Translations under genes and position numbers: made by a program
Shown here: positions 12,554-24,192 of the stretch, one piece after another
Numbering within the stretch: position 1 is the first letter of the stretch
How the letters are laid out: every line of letters begins with the position of its first letter
Notes under the pieces: model-generated
Told to the model about the DNA's origin: nothing
Seen by the model: only the letters and a program-made list of their open reading frames with translations
Database searches by the model: none
Source: Cercophora sp. LCS_1
Taxonomy: Eukaryota > Ascomycota > Sordariomycetes > Sordariales > Lasiosphaeriaceae
Direction of reading: 5' to 3'
Length of the DNA stretch: 64,000 nt
NCBI GenBank assembly: GCA_036250225.1
Contig: JAPZLL010000059.1
Location: forward strand, 107,400-171,399

Positions 12554-13743
12554 TCAGTGCTTCTCCAGTTCGTTGTCGTTGCGCATTACAGCATCCCAGG
12601 GCTTAGGTCCCCTCGCGGACCCATGTGGTGTCATCTCATAGCCGGCGTCCTCAGTATCGGTGTTGGGATACGGTGTCGCCGCTTCGTGAGCCGGTGGACT
12701 CCGAGGGTCTGCCGCCGGCGTATGGTGTCGCTCGACATGGTAAAAGGTTGGACCATCTCTGCTCGTCATCAACCCAAGCTTGATAAGAATCCTCTCCGTC
12801 GGCCTCTTCAGACAAGGCACACAAGCAGCAATAATCCTACCACGCGTCAGCAGTCTCCCTCGTCGGACACCAGCCTGTAAAACTCACCCCAGCTGAATCT
12901 CCAAAATCCCCCAAAACGTCACGTTCACCCCATCCAACAACGTATCCCCCGTCAACTTCTTATTCGTCACATCCACAATCTTGCACACGGACGCCGCACT
13001 CGCCACCAGTCCCAGTCCCATGATCGCCACAAGCAACACCTTCTCCCTGGCGGACCTCCGTATCCGCGTGATAAACGTCAACGGCAACAGCGCCAGCACA
13101 AAGTCGGTCGCAATCGTTAGTCCTGATGTAGAGACGATTCCCTCGGACATGAAATTCGGATCCACACAAACGGGGTCCGGTGTTGTATAATCCCACATGG
13201 CCCGGAGCGGTTTACACGCTGCGAACAGAAAGCCGCTTGTTGTCGCAGCGATCCCGACGGAAACAACCATCATACAGGTTAGAAATGTTTTCCAGAGGAT
13301 GATTTCTTGGCGCAAACGGAAGAGCATGAGCGCGATGCTCAGCTTGGCGAAACCGATGGCCCAGCCGGAGGCGTGCTGGCCAAAGTAGAGGTACATGCGT
13401 CCGAGGGGCTGGTCTTCGGCGGAGACGTAGAAGGTTGGGCGGCCGAGGCCATGGCGTATGGCGAGGAGGATGAGGATCCAGTTTGTGAGGTCGAAGGCCT
13501 GCATTCGTCATGAGTTCACACTCACTTCCATTCGGGGGAGGGAAAAAAAAAAAAAAAAAAAAATTGACATACCGCAGCTGCGAGGATGGCGTAATCATCC
13601 CACCAGAGACGATACCGCGGCCGAGCACGACTCCATATCCGGGCTGCGACGACGGGGATTGAGACGGTATGGAGGACGGAGGACAGGATGATGATGGGAG
13701 GCGCGTTGTTTTGATCCGGCGGTGGGTCGCCGAGGGGATTCAT
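12554..13743 (-). CDS. PTH11-like 7-transmembrane protein (fungal rhodopsin-like domain)
   Basis: Three exons on the minus strand, 13743-13573, 13498-12888 and 12836-12554, give 354 residues. Intron 1 (74 bp) has a GTATGT donor and contains a 21-nt poly-T run; intron 2 (51 bp) has GTGAGT, branch GCTGAC and acceptor TAG. Family hallmarks are RYRLWWDDYAI after the first helix, the GLGRPTFYVS loop, the helix FAKLSIALMLFRL, a long loop ending in DPVCVDPN, a basic turn RIRRSAREK, and the conserved seventh-helix segment LEIQLGIIAACVPCLKRP formed across intron 2. The tail is hydrophilic. Such proteins are plasma-membrane GPCR-like receptors; PTH11 of the rice blast fungus is the founder. It lacks an N-terminal CFEM domain. 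The gene is tail-to-tail with the MDR gene (about 150 bp). Confidence 0.9.
13543..13563. repeat. Poly-A run (poly-T within intron 1)
   Basis: An uninterrupted run of A on the plus strand. Read in the gene's direction it is a poly-T tract 9 nt after the donor of intron 1. Confidence 0.9.
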
Positions 13744-14589
13744 CGCTCACGGTTCACCCACTCTCGTCATCAAGAACGCCAAGCGTGCGAGAAACGGGAG
13801 GCAGCTGCATCTGCATTGGATGTGGAAAGATGGAAAAGAGAGAAAAAAAAAAGACGTTGACCCGACACAATGGAACTTGTCCAGAAAAAACGATGAGCAG
13901 CAGGGAACCATGGAAAAGCTCGATCGCACGGAGATAAACTGCCACGCCACATAAGTGCGATTGTCGAGCTTGGCGGTTGGACTAAATTAGGGTGCATTGG
14001 TTCGTCTGGACCGAGTCAGTGCGGTTCCGGTGAGGATGTGGAACCGACGATCCAGACCGAGAAGAGGACAGCGCTTTGCTGCTTTGGGCCGGCGGCAGGA
14101 CGGGCCTGGACGAGCTAGACGGAGGCGCGTCGCTTCGTTGGTAGAACGGGGTTTAGTTCGGAGATGGGGAAGCTCTAGCTGACGGTGGCCTGACGGTGGC
14201 CCCTTGATGGTGACCCCTTGATGGTGACCCCTGGTGGTGCGGGGAAAAGTTTCCGGTGATGACGGACTTGACGGCAGTTGGGAACTTGGGATGTGAATTT
14301 TCTTTTTTTCTTTTTTTTTTTTTTTTGCGCGTGGCTTGATTTCGATACACATCCCGTTCTGCGTCTAGCTCGACGAAGGCAGGCCTTGCATGAATGAAAC
14401 GAGGATGCGAATTTGCCGGGCTGAGCTGAGAAGAGGATCCTTGCAAGTAGTCCAAAAACACAAAGCCCAAGGAGATGCACCTTTAGAAAAGGGCTCTGAA
14501 TTATTCTTTAGGGCATGAAAATTTTTATATATGCCTTCGGATATTATATTCTGTATTTGAAAGATGAGTATATGCCCTTAAGCCATTTG
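13744..14589. other. Promoter of the PTH11-like gene and low-complexity spacer
   Basis: No gene recognised. It contains an A-run near 13842-13852, short direct repeats built from TGACGGTGGCC and CCCCTTGATGGTGA (about 14179-14239), and T-runs at 14298-14326. Confidence 0.5.
14179..14239. repeat. Short tandem direct repeats
   Basis: Two copies of CTGACGGTGGC are followed by two copies of CCCCTTGATGGTGA and a related CCCCTGGTGGTG, all head to tail. Confidence 0.75.
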
Positions 14590-14943
14590 ATGCTGAAGTG
14601 GTTGGCTGAGAATTCGGTTCGGGCAAGGCTTTCCATTACGGAGGGCATTGATAATGTTGCCGAGGGTTTGGTTGGTATGCGTCAGGGAGACAACTTTAGT
14701 AAGGCCGTTCTCAAGGTCAAGGACGTTTATAAGAGAGTGTTCGTCGTATTCATCACGGCGAACCTAGAACTCAACGCGCATCGTATATTCAATCCCCCAT
14801 TCTCAAAAAAATACCAAATTCTCATTCCACCCATTCCATTTAATCCCATACAAATCCCTAAATTATTTCCCCACTCCCTATCGTTTTGCATCACAGCATC
14901 CCAGGGCCCAGGTGCTCTCACGGACCCATGTGGTGTCCTCTGC
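14590..14943 (+). pseudogene. Degraded copy of the MDR/PTH11 3' junction
   Basis: The segment resembles 12263-12635 in direct orientation. On the plus strand it encodes KWLAENSVRARLSITEG and IDNVAEGLVGM, matching the C-terminus of the MDR reductase with scattered substitutions, but it lacks the stop codon at the equivalent place. Further on, the block TCCCAGGGC...CGGACCCATGTGGTGTC is shared, and on the minus strand PWDAVMQND corresponds to the C-terminus of the PTH11-like protein (PWDAVMRND). The rest of both genes is absent. It is best explained as the end of a former tandem duplication of the locus. Confidence 0.8.
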
Positions 14944-14971
14944 TCCGTAGACCGTGGTGATGCCTCTCAAG

Positions 14972-17900
14972 TTATCTCGGATCAGCCCAGCCGATCAAGC
15001 AAATCCTTTGGTCCTTCGCCTCTTTTAGTGCCTTGCGTCCTGCCTTGGCCTCTTTCGACTTTGCAATATAACTCGTCGTAAAATAACCCACCCGCTCATA
15101 CGTGTTCTCCGAGTTCCCATCCTGACCTTCTCCCGCCACCTTCCTCAAGACCAGGCCCTGAACATCCTCGCTCGACGACTTGATCCTAGCCCAGGTCTTG
15201 GAGCGGTTCAGCACCAAAAAGGATGCGCAAACCAAATCAGTTCTGTCCAAGCCTCCGACCAATTCCACATCCAAGAAGGCTCTCGCTGCTGGTTTCTCCG
15301 CCTCCCCAACGCGAACCTGCCAGGTGCTTGCGACATCATCACGCACCAACTTGACAGCCTCCAGCACCGGTGCGCTCAGCGAAAGCTTCATCTGCGCAGG
15401 ATCGTCATGGACAGGGCTCACATGCTCGATGCGAGCCAGCGTCCTTTTGTCCTCGACCTCCTGCAGCGAGGTCTCCGGCAGCAGATCCAAGGCCACCACG
15501 CCCTCGATCGACGCCCAAGACCAGGTTGGGGCCACCGGTACGCCCTCGAGGTCAACAAGCCTTGCCCCGGGCCCTTCGATGGCGAACCACAGCAAATCCG
15601 TCACCAAGCTCTCCCTCCAAACGCCCTTTAGATACGTAAACTTGGTCGCTCGCGCAACCTCGTCCTCGATACCTTTGAACGCCATCAGCTTATCCTTCGC
15701 CATGGTTAATTTTGTCCGCGAGTATGATTCCACCAAATCGTACCACACCTGGCTAAAGGCGTCCCTCCCACTGGCATCCTCGACTCCGGACATCGATGCT
15801 CCGCCCCCTCCCCCTGCTCCTCCTCCTCCTCGCAACCTCTCAAACGCCCCCCTGAATCCCGCCCTGTCTCTCTCCGTCTCCTTCTCGTCTGCGTCCCAGC
15901 CTGCGCTGTCTTCCTTCAACACATTCCGCCAAAACCCCCTCTTCCGCTGCCACACCTCATCGCTCCCTCGCGGCGCGTCGGGGTCCACCATGACGGGCGG
16001 CGGGCGTCGATTGATGGACTCATCACCGGCCCAGCTGATGCCGCGCCCTTGTAGCTCAGCCTCACGCATGGTGCCCCGGTTGTTGATATACCCGCTCAAG
16101 TCGGGGGAGTAGTTGTCTTTGAAATCCCTGGGCCGCTTGTACGTGTACCCTTGGGGATTCAGCTCCGAGGCGGCGCGTCCGCAGCATTCCCAGAAGAGGA
16201 GGTCCTCGCCAAAGTGCAGCACCCGACGAGAGAGAAGCCGTTCCTGCATGACCCAGCCGCGGGTGTTGAGGGGCGCCAAGTCGACCCCGCGCGTGAACGC
16301 GACCGTGTCGTCGCGACGCACGTAGATCAAGGAAGGGAGCAACGCGTCGGGTGAGGAGACGCCGATCCGGACGGGCAGCAGGGTCGAGGTTTCGCGGCTG
16401 TGGAAGCAACCGCCTGTGCTTGTCGCGGAAGCTGTCGAGGCGATGGTGCACGCGGCGTTGGAGTAGACGGAGCCCATTTTGGGTGCTTCGGTGTTCCAGT
16501 CTGTCGTCCAGGACTCGTCCGAGGGGTTGGACGGGTCGTGCTGGATGATGCAGAGGGAGTCGATCCAGATGTGGCTGTACCCGAGGGTGAGAGTGACGGT
16601 GATGGCGTCTTGCATGTTTTGGGACAGGCTGTGGAAGTCGATATGGGAGTAGCACGAGACGAGATTGGCGGCGACCAGTTTGAAGCGCATCTCGGATGGG
16701 GGACCCCAGCAGTGACTGAAAGCGAGATAGTCACCGGGCGAACTTGGGTCCATGTCGGAGGTGTTGATCAGTTTGAGGACGGTTGGGGCTTTGCCGGGTT
16801 GCCAGTCGTCACCGCCGAGAACTTGAAGCATACGGGCTGGGGGGTTGGGGAGGGCGTTTCCAGGGCCTCGGCAGACTTGATGGTTGTCTCTGCACTTTTT
16901 GATCCATTCCTTGGCTTGTTCAAAGTGTTCAGGGGAGTTGGTCTTGGCTTGCTTGATAGCCTCAGACGCTGCGCAGGTCATGTAAGACACGATGTCGGCT
17001 GTTTCACAAAGAAGTGAATGAGGAATGCTTACGAGTAGAGAATAGCTCGCCACGGTGTACCAAGAGCCGGGCTCCCACCGCAGTGCTGCCCCAATGTAAC
17101 TGCATGTATGTAAATGGAGATAGTGGTCTCTCTTCCCAAACCTTGACACGCAGTTCGGCGGTCCTGTCGTTTGGTTCGGGGAGGTCCGAAGAGGAGAGTT
17201 GAGGTTGTTGCTCGACACCAGGACGCTGGACACTTGATGCCAATGCACCTCGTCGCCGTGGTGTCATAGAATGCCACAGCAATAGGCAAAGCCGGCAGTC
17301 GCTCTTGGGAGTGGCTGTTGTGGTTGTCGCGGCCTCGGTGTCTGCCGATGTGGTTGGGTCAAACTTGGCAATGAACTCTTCTCTGGTGTAAAAGGCGTGC
17401 CACTCAACCATGCGAACAAAGCGCCTTCTCGAACCCATGATGAGCCTAGAGCTGTCGACAAAAGCGCACCGCGTACACAAACTCTCGTGATTGAACGAGT
17501 CGGCATTCCGGGAGCTGAGGGGAAACCATCTGGGCTTGCTAACCCTCCAGCTGTGGCTGAAATAGCTGAACGGAAAGAACTGCCAGCTGATGTTGAAGCC
17601 GAGGTAATAGAAGACGTAGCCACCGTAGAGGATGAATCGCAGTACCCATACAGTCGACGTCCAAAGCGTAAACCTGCCGAGAGATACATCGGGGCGGATT
17701 GCAAAACCAAGTCCTACTAGTATTCCGAGCATGCATGGGTAGAACACGTACGGCATGCTCGGTGCGAAACAGCACTGCATCGTTTGCAGGTGGATGAACC
17801 AGGCGATCTGGAGGCGTGTCAGCAAGTTGGTGGGTAATATCCTTCCCCCGGGACCGCTCCAAACTTGAGACGTACAATGCAAAGCCAGCCGAACTCTTCG

Positions 17901-18484
17901 CTCCAGGGCCACATGTATTGGCGGAAAACGCCAATGGAAACGAACCACATGAATAGGGCGGGAAGATACTTGCCATCATAGGCAGCGGCATTGGCTACAA
18001 TGATGATGGCAAGAACCACAGCGGCCGTGACGTAGTGGCTGATCCGGATCCCAGGAAGATGGATTCCTTGGCTGTCGATGTAGCAGTTGAAGATGAAGAG
18101 CGCGAACTGGGCGACAGCTGCGGGGCTGTATTTCTTCTCTGCGTCCCGTTGAGAGGATAATCCGGCCAGGATGCTCATCCACACGTACAGGACCCAGAAA
18201 GTAGGTGTCGGCATCTGGTAGTCAGAGGTGAGGCACAACCGGACTATCAGCAAAATCGTCATCGTGGCGTGCCCGGCGTCGGTCTCGATGGCCGTCATCC
18301 ACATCCCCCCGCTGTTGATGAAGCTGAACCACAGGCCGTACCAGCAGCTCGGGGGCATGTCGTTGTTGCGCACTCGCATGACGATCAGGAAGGTGATGAA
18401 CTGAGTGAAGAAAATGGGCTGGATCCCAGCCAAAGCGCAAAGTCCCGAGAGGATCCAAAACGTTATCCAGCCTGCGTTTGCCAT
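14972..18484 (-). CDS. Large HET-domain protein with N-terminal polytopic membrane domain
   Basis: Three exons on the minus strand, 18484-17876, 17807-17033 and 16968-14972, give about 1126 residues. Intron 1 (68 bp) has GTACGT, branch TTGCTGAC and CTCCAG; intron 2 (64 bp) has GTAAGC, a CTTAC branch and GCGCAG, giving the join GELFSTP-SEAIKQ. Residues 1 to about 290 form many hydrophobic helices (for example GWITFWILSGLCALAGIQP and YVTAAVVLAIIIVANAAAY). A Cys-pair region typical of HET proteins follows (LCTRCAFVD near 313, CRLCLLLWHS near 374), then the HET core YLAFSHCWG near 542, IWIDSLCIIQHD near 594 and RGWVMQERLLSRR near 695. A Gly-rich insert (GGGGAGGGGGA) precedes the C-terminal part. 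No stop codon or internal ATG separates the membrane and HET parts, which argues for one fused protein. Two separate genes remain possible if a splice or start was missed. Confidence 0.72.
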
Positions 18485-18782
18485 TTTGGCGGCTTGTTGC
18501 CGTCACCGGCTAGTTGAGCGCTGTGATGGGTGAGGTTTGGGAATGTTCGATGGAGAAGAGGGGTTCACAGTTCGCTGCTCAGCTGAAACGATATCTTTGG
18601 GCACACCTGCGTATTATCAGATAGAGCCTAGCGCGTTTGCAGGCAGGAAGGCGCGACGAGCCCACCAGAACCCTGCGTTTCCCTCCGACTAAACCACATT
18701 CGACTGCTTACCAATCCCAGGGCATCTCACCTGCGTGCGCCGCCGTTGCACAGCATACGCTAGCGCTGAAACATCATACCAC

Positions 18783-20606
18783 CTAAACACTGAGATCAAC
18801 CCCCAAATCCTCCCCGAACAACGCGGCAGCCTTCTCCCCAACAACCATAGCCAAAAACCCCGTATTGGCCGCCACGTTCCCCGGACAAACACTCAAATCC
18901 GCAATCCTCAAGCCCTCGACGCCTATCACCCTCAGCCTCTCATCCACCACCTTACCCATCGGACAGGTCCCCAACGAATGCCACGTCGTCCCCACATTCG
19001 CCCTCAACCAGTCCTCCAGCACCTTTTCGTCGTCCTCGCTATATTGAATCTCCCCACCTGTCGTCGGCCCATCCCGTCGTCCGCAAGCTGCCTCGCTCCC
19101 CTCCGCAAAAGGCGGATGTCCAGCCTCGTACTCGCCCCTGTAAACGTCCATCCGCCGGGCAATCTCCCGTTGCGTTTTGTACAGCCATTTGCACATCTCC
19201 AGGTCGACCTGTTCTTTGAGGATGCCGGCGTCAAAGTCGATCTCCTTGTTTGCATCTTTTCCCCCTCCCTTACCATCACCCCCAGCAGCAGAACCGACGA
19301 AAATGTGACCGCGGGAGTAAGGATGCGCCGTAAAAGCACTCACCGCAAAATACGCCCCCGCCTCAACCCCCAGCAACGGATTCGCCACGACCAAGGACAT
19401 CAACCCCATCGGTCTGTCTTTTCTCTCGACAAAATCCGCCCAAACAGACGCAAACGGTCCTAGTTGATCCTCCCTCGGTCTCAGTTTGCACGTAACATCC
19501 TGCGCGTTCCACCCCAGCATCTCCTCCCTTGGTTCGGCCCTTCCACTCGCAAGCGCGTCCAGCGTCTCGTGCTCTTCGAGGGATGAATAATACGGTACGT
19601 AGAAGAGGTTGTGATCCAGATATTGCTCGCGCACTGGAAGTGCGTGCACGAGTGGGATTCCAGCGCGGGAGAGGATGGATGGTAAGCCGATGCCGGAGCG
19701 CTGGAGGAGGAGAGGCGTGCCGAGGGCGCCGGTTGATAGGATGATTTGTTTCTTCGCTTTGACCGTGATGCCGCTCTGGAGTTGGGCGGCTGTGGCGCGG
19801 CGGTGAGAGAAGATGATGCGCTGCACGGCGTGACGGAGGAGGATGTGTAGGTTTGTATGGGTCGGCAGCAAAGGGAGCAGATAGCGGGTTGCCGTGTCTT
19901 GACGGGCGCCGGTGGGGGAGATGAAGCGCTGGGCGCGCTGCACGCCGATGGGTGTTTCACGGTCGAAGAGGTCGGATGCTATGGGGATGGAGAGAGTACT
20001 GGCAGCCGTGATGAAGGATTCTTGGACGCGGGTAGAGCGAAACGTGCCCGAGGAGACGTGGATTGGGCCGCTGGTGCCGTGGGTTTGGTGCGGGTCGGGG
20101 GCGTGGTAGGTCTCCAGCTGATTTTGTTAGTCATGGATGTGGTATCTAGGGAAAACGAGATGCCTTTTTCATGTACGGGAGGAGGTCGTCTGCCGACCAC
20201 CCGGCCATGTTCCATGCGTCGAGGTCGGAGCGTTGAGGGCGCGAGTACATCATAAAGTTGGTTGATGAACCGCCTCCGAGGACACCGCCTGATGAGACGA
20301 GAGGTGCTCGGCCATTGAGGTGTGGGGACTCGTTGGCTTGGTAAAAGATGTTGGTGCCGGTTTCGGGAAAGATATTGGCGTGAAACAAGACGGGTGTCTC
20401 GACGGTGGGTGTGTCGTTATTTGGACCTTGTTCGATCACAAGGACAGACAGATTTGGATCGGCTTCGACCAGTCGGGCGGCAACAATGCATCCGGCCGTT
20501 CCACCTCCAAGGATTAGCTGTTGTCCGACGTTTTAAAGGCGTTCATACCTCCTGCGATGATGACATCGAACTCAGGGCCGGCTGCAAGTTGCTCGTGAAT
20601 AGGCAT
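18783..20606 (-). CDS. GMC oxidoreductase (alcohol/choline oxidase-like)
   Basis: Three exons on the minus strand, 20606-20549, 20504-20164 and 20117-18783, give 577 residues. Intron 1 (44 bp) splits the ADP-binding motif, restoring DVIIAGGGTAGCIVAARL with the expected acidic end VIEQG. Intron 2 (46 bp) begins GC rather than GT and ends with branch GACTAAC and CAG; it joins PYMKK to LETYH in frame. Family marks are GGVLGGGSSTNFMMYSRP, DAWNMAGWSADDLLPYM, the catalytic His in WHSLGTCPMG near residue 511 and the second catalytic position, Asn, in VAANTG near 549. GMC enzymes oxidise alcohols with FAD and produce hydrogen peroxide. There is no obvious signal peptide, so a cytosolic or peroxisomal role is likely; the C-terminus DLSV is not a clear PTS1. 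Substrate unknown. Confidence 0.88.
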
Positions 20607-21497
20607 GTTCAAACCAAGTGGATAATGAGAGCGTGAGAAGGAAGATGCAAGTTGATCAGTGTCAGCTGACTGAGGAAAGTCTTCAAATATATGAGCTCAT
20701 GGGGTTTGTGACGCTATAATTCACTAACCCCGCGATCCTCATGCAGGGTGCTGCCGATGCGAGCCTTCAGTTCCGAGCCGTGGCTGACAATGTTGCACCG
20801 GCATGTAGATTGTCTGGGCATTGCAACTCCCAGAGCGTCGGCCACTCACGAGGCGATGTTGTATGCACCAGGCAAGCAAACGACGCGGAAAATCCGGAAT
20901 CCGTGTTATGCCCGAAATTGCTGAGTAAAGACCGCCTGAATATGCCTCGAACAGTTCACTTGTGACCCCCAGCGCAAAAAGTCAGCCTGGAAAATCTCAA
21001 ACTTTTGCCATTCTTCTCAATCGACATTGCCTCGAAACGTTCCCCAGACACTCCCAGAACTAAGCCTGCGTCCATCATAGGTCCCACCAGTACCGCTCAA
21101 CAGCTCGCATCTCTCATGTGGAGTGGCCTCGTTATCAACCATGTTGTTGTGTTGTCAGCAAAGTGTGTCATGTACAACAGGTCGAGCTATTGTGCTCGTT
21201 TATTGGTGGTGGTACAAGTGGCCAGACTCAGGATATCCTGAAATAATACTAGCTGCTGCCATGGTGTTGAGTTTGTACCAGACTGGGCCAACCATGGGCC
21301 ATCATCAAGCCTTGGTTGAGGTCCGTACGGAATTGCGACTAACGAACCTGTCCTCCGTAAGGTTTATCGCAACCGCTCATTCCCGAACGATCAGGGCACC
21401 TGATACGGCGCACAACAGTCGTTATTGGTCACATCCTCGATGATTTAGTCGTCCGTCACGAGAAAAGTGAGGTCACGACGCCGTGTTGAGGTTGATC
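20607..21497. other. Intergenic region between the GMC and GH2 genes
   Basis: No gene seen; all open frames are short and motif-free. It contains the promoter of the GMC gene (transcribed leftwards; an AT-rich AAATATATG lies near 20685) and the 3' flank of the GH2 gene. Confidence 0.5.
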
Positions 21498-24192
21498 TCA
21501 CAGTCGCAAAGTCGACTTGGCAACATTTCTCCCTGCAACTTCCACCGTCGATGGCACGTTCGCTCCCGGTAGTAATGCAGCAGTGAGAGATATGGTCTCC
21601 CCCGGGAAGAGCGTAACGTAGTTGTCGGTCCACGTTATCGGCAAGACGTCCTGTCCTTGCGCGTCAAGAATGTTGACGCTTACAAAGAATGCCGGTGTTT
21701 GGCCGTTTTCTAATGTGACGGTTATTTTCCCATCCTCGCGTTTTGTGGCGGCCACTGTGATATTTCCCGTCCCAAGCTTGTTCAACGCGGTGAAGTCGCT
21801 GTATCGGGAAACAGGAGTGTAGTACCAATCTGACTTTCCCCAGTCAAGCGTGTCGATAGATTTGGCAAGCCAGTAGACATTGCGGCTGAGAGTGACGCCT
21901 GCGTCACTCTTCAGAATGAGTCGTAAGAACACGACGTCTTTGATGTTGCTCAGCGCTGATGTCAACGAGCCAACGTTCTTGCTGGTGTTTGGCGAGGTTG
22001 TCGCTTCGAGAGTTGCATTATACACCGGGGACCCGAGAGTGTCGATGATCTGAATCTCCACAGCGCGCTTGCCGGATTGGTCCAGGGAACGGTTGATCAG
22101 GTGAACTGCCTTCCTCACGTAGTCATATGCGACGTGTTCCACCCTACTGCCCACCTTCGCCCCAAAATAACCGCCGGAGGGACGCAAGTAATAGTCCCAG
22201 ATGTTCCAATGCAGGCTCGGAAACGCACCAGTCAGCATCCAGTAGATGAGACCGGTAGCTGGGCGCTGTGCGTTCCACATGGATGTCCACGCCTCGAACT
22301 GGGCACGCGTCGCTTCGTAGTCGGTGATCTGGGACTTTTGGACATAGTCCTCTAGGGAAGTTGGAGCCCCAAGTCGATTCCAGACACCTTTGTTGTATAT
22401 CGCGCGGTTGTGGAATTGCGAGGTATCGGTGGACATGTGGAAAAGGTCTTTGTTGGGGTTCTTCCAGAGGTCATCAAGGTCCGATTGAGAGAGAAACTTC
22501 TTCAAGCTGGACAAATCAGGCGTGCCAACTCCAGCTCCAAGTTCACTCCCAAAGCCAAAAGCAGAACCGAGACGACTCTGTTGGTTGTCGAACCAGTAAG
22601 ACGGAGGCACCCAGTCGTAAGGGCCTTCCATCTTCATACCGGAGGGCCCAGTCTGGGGAGAGTAACCGCGTTTTGAAGCCGAGCCAAGCACTGGGACCTG
22701 CCAGTCGACAGACCGGAAGGCGTTGAGGTACGTGGTTGTTGCCCTCTCGTCAGGCCAGAAATCGCTTCCTACTAGGTATACTAGCATGCTTGGATGCGTC
22801 TGCATCATGGCCGCCTCGTGGACCATACTCGCGTTGGCAATGGCGTGGTCCTATGCCCGTGTTAGACGCAGGCGCCGGAAAGCGCTGAGGGACTATACTC
22901 ACCGCGTCACTCCACAAGGACAGCTGTGATCCTTCGAGATTGTCGTTGTAGCTCCATGCCTCCCACTTGTCGCAACACTCCCATCCCGCCATAATCATAA
23001 TACCCAGACGGTCTGCAATGTCGTACAGTTCGGGATGTTCGTTCTTTCCCTCCAGACGCACCGTATTGAAGCCAAGGTCCAGAACATACTGGAACTCTTG
23101 CTCCAGTCTCTTGGCATCCCAGCGGAGAAACATGTCTGGCGCATACCCGCCACCCAGAACCTCGAATGGCTGGCCGTTGATGTAGAAAGTGGTGTCATTG
23201 AACGAATTGAGCCGTGACGTGACGGTTCGGATGCCAAATGTTGCGGACCCAGTGTCGGAAATCTCGCCATCTTCGGTTACAACCGTAAGATTGGCGGCAT
23301 ACAGCGGCTGACTGCCCCATTGCTTCGGCCACCAAATGTTAGGCTTGGGGACAACCGTTTCGAGCGCAATGTCGACGACCGCGCCAGGCTGGAGCGTCAC
23401 TGTCTTGGTCCAGGTGATGGGGTTGCCTCCTGAGAGGGGCGCAACAGACCCCCTGGCAGAGATGATGATGGCCGTCTTCTCCAAATTTTGGGCGCGCGCC
23501 TTGAGGCTCACTGTTGCTGGTTGACTCTCTACGGGCGTCCCGAGCTGAGTGACAACGCGCAACGGCCCCAAAGCAACTGGGCCAGTCTGCTTCATCTCAA
23601 CTGCCCTCCACACACCAGTGCCGTTATCAGCCGGCCAGGGATTCCAGTCAACCCATCCAATGGCCAAGTCGGTGTAGTAATTGGTCGGGTAAACGCGAAT
23701 GGCGAGTGCGTTGGACTTGGCTGCCAGTGCCGTAACATCGAAGCGGTGTCCAGCATACGAACCGGCCTGCACTGACTTGTCCGCAACTTGCTTCCCGTTG
23801 AGAAAGATGTCGGCACGTGAAGAGATGCCGTGGGTTTGGAGGAAGTAATGCTTTCCAGGGGCGGGGTCAAGGCCGAATTCGTGGCGGTAGACCCAAGGCA
23901 CGGAAAACTGTTTTGCGTCGATCTTGCTGAGATTGTCAGAGAAAAATATGTCAGTTTCGTTGTAGACGCCAACATCCAACAGGCAGCCCATCAAGGTGCA
24001 GAACGGACGGGCGACATGGTGCCATGACGACGTGTCGAGTCCGGGGGTCGACAATTTTGCCAGATCGGTCCCTGCAGCAGCCGAAGACTGTAGATCCCAG
24101 GACCCAATGGCCGCTGATTGGCCGGGAGTCAGCGAGAGAGCTGCTGCGCTGCTGAAGATCCCGTTGAGGGAAAGAGCAAACTTGACATGCAT
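21498..24192 (-). CDS. GH2 exo-beta-D-glucosaminidase-type glycoside hydrolase
   Basis: Two exons on the minus strand, 24192-22903 and 22850-21498, give 880 residues. The 52-bp intron runs from GTGAGT to CATAG and joins WSDA to DHAIANAS. The ATG chosen begins a signal peptide (MHVKFALSLNGIFSSAAALS); the frame is open further upstream but without a better start. The N-terminal GH2 sugar-binding domain is visible (FLNGKQVADKSVQAGSYAGHRFDVTAL), followed by an immunoglobulin-like domain and a TIM barrel (GGGYAPDMFLRWD, FNTVRLEGKNEHPELYD). Candidate catalytic positions are Asp460 in LVGSDFWPDE, where most GH2 enzymes have Asn-Glu, and Glu533 in FGSELGAG. The Asp-type acid is a mark of the exo-chitosanase/exo-glucosaminidase subgroup. 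The enzyme would release glucosamine from chitosan outside the cell. The length fits fungal members (about 890). Confidence 0.88.

Noticed and set aside
14515..15081. A 188-codon frame on the plus strand as a new gene
   Set aside because: Its middle part is the degraded copy of the MDR C-terminus and its end runs into the 3' end of the HET gene on the other strand; annotated as a pseudogene piece instead.
16999..17032. A 34-bp intron in the HET-TM gene joining GELFST to PDIVSYM
   Set aside because: Too short for a spliceosomal intron in filamentous fungi; a 64-bp alternative with the same donor and a later CAG acceptor keeps the frame and has a plausible branch site.
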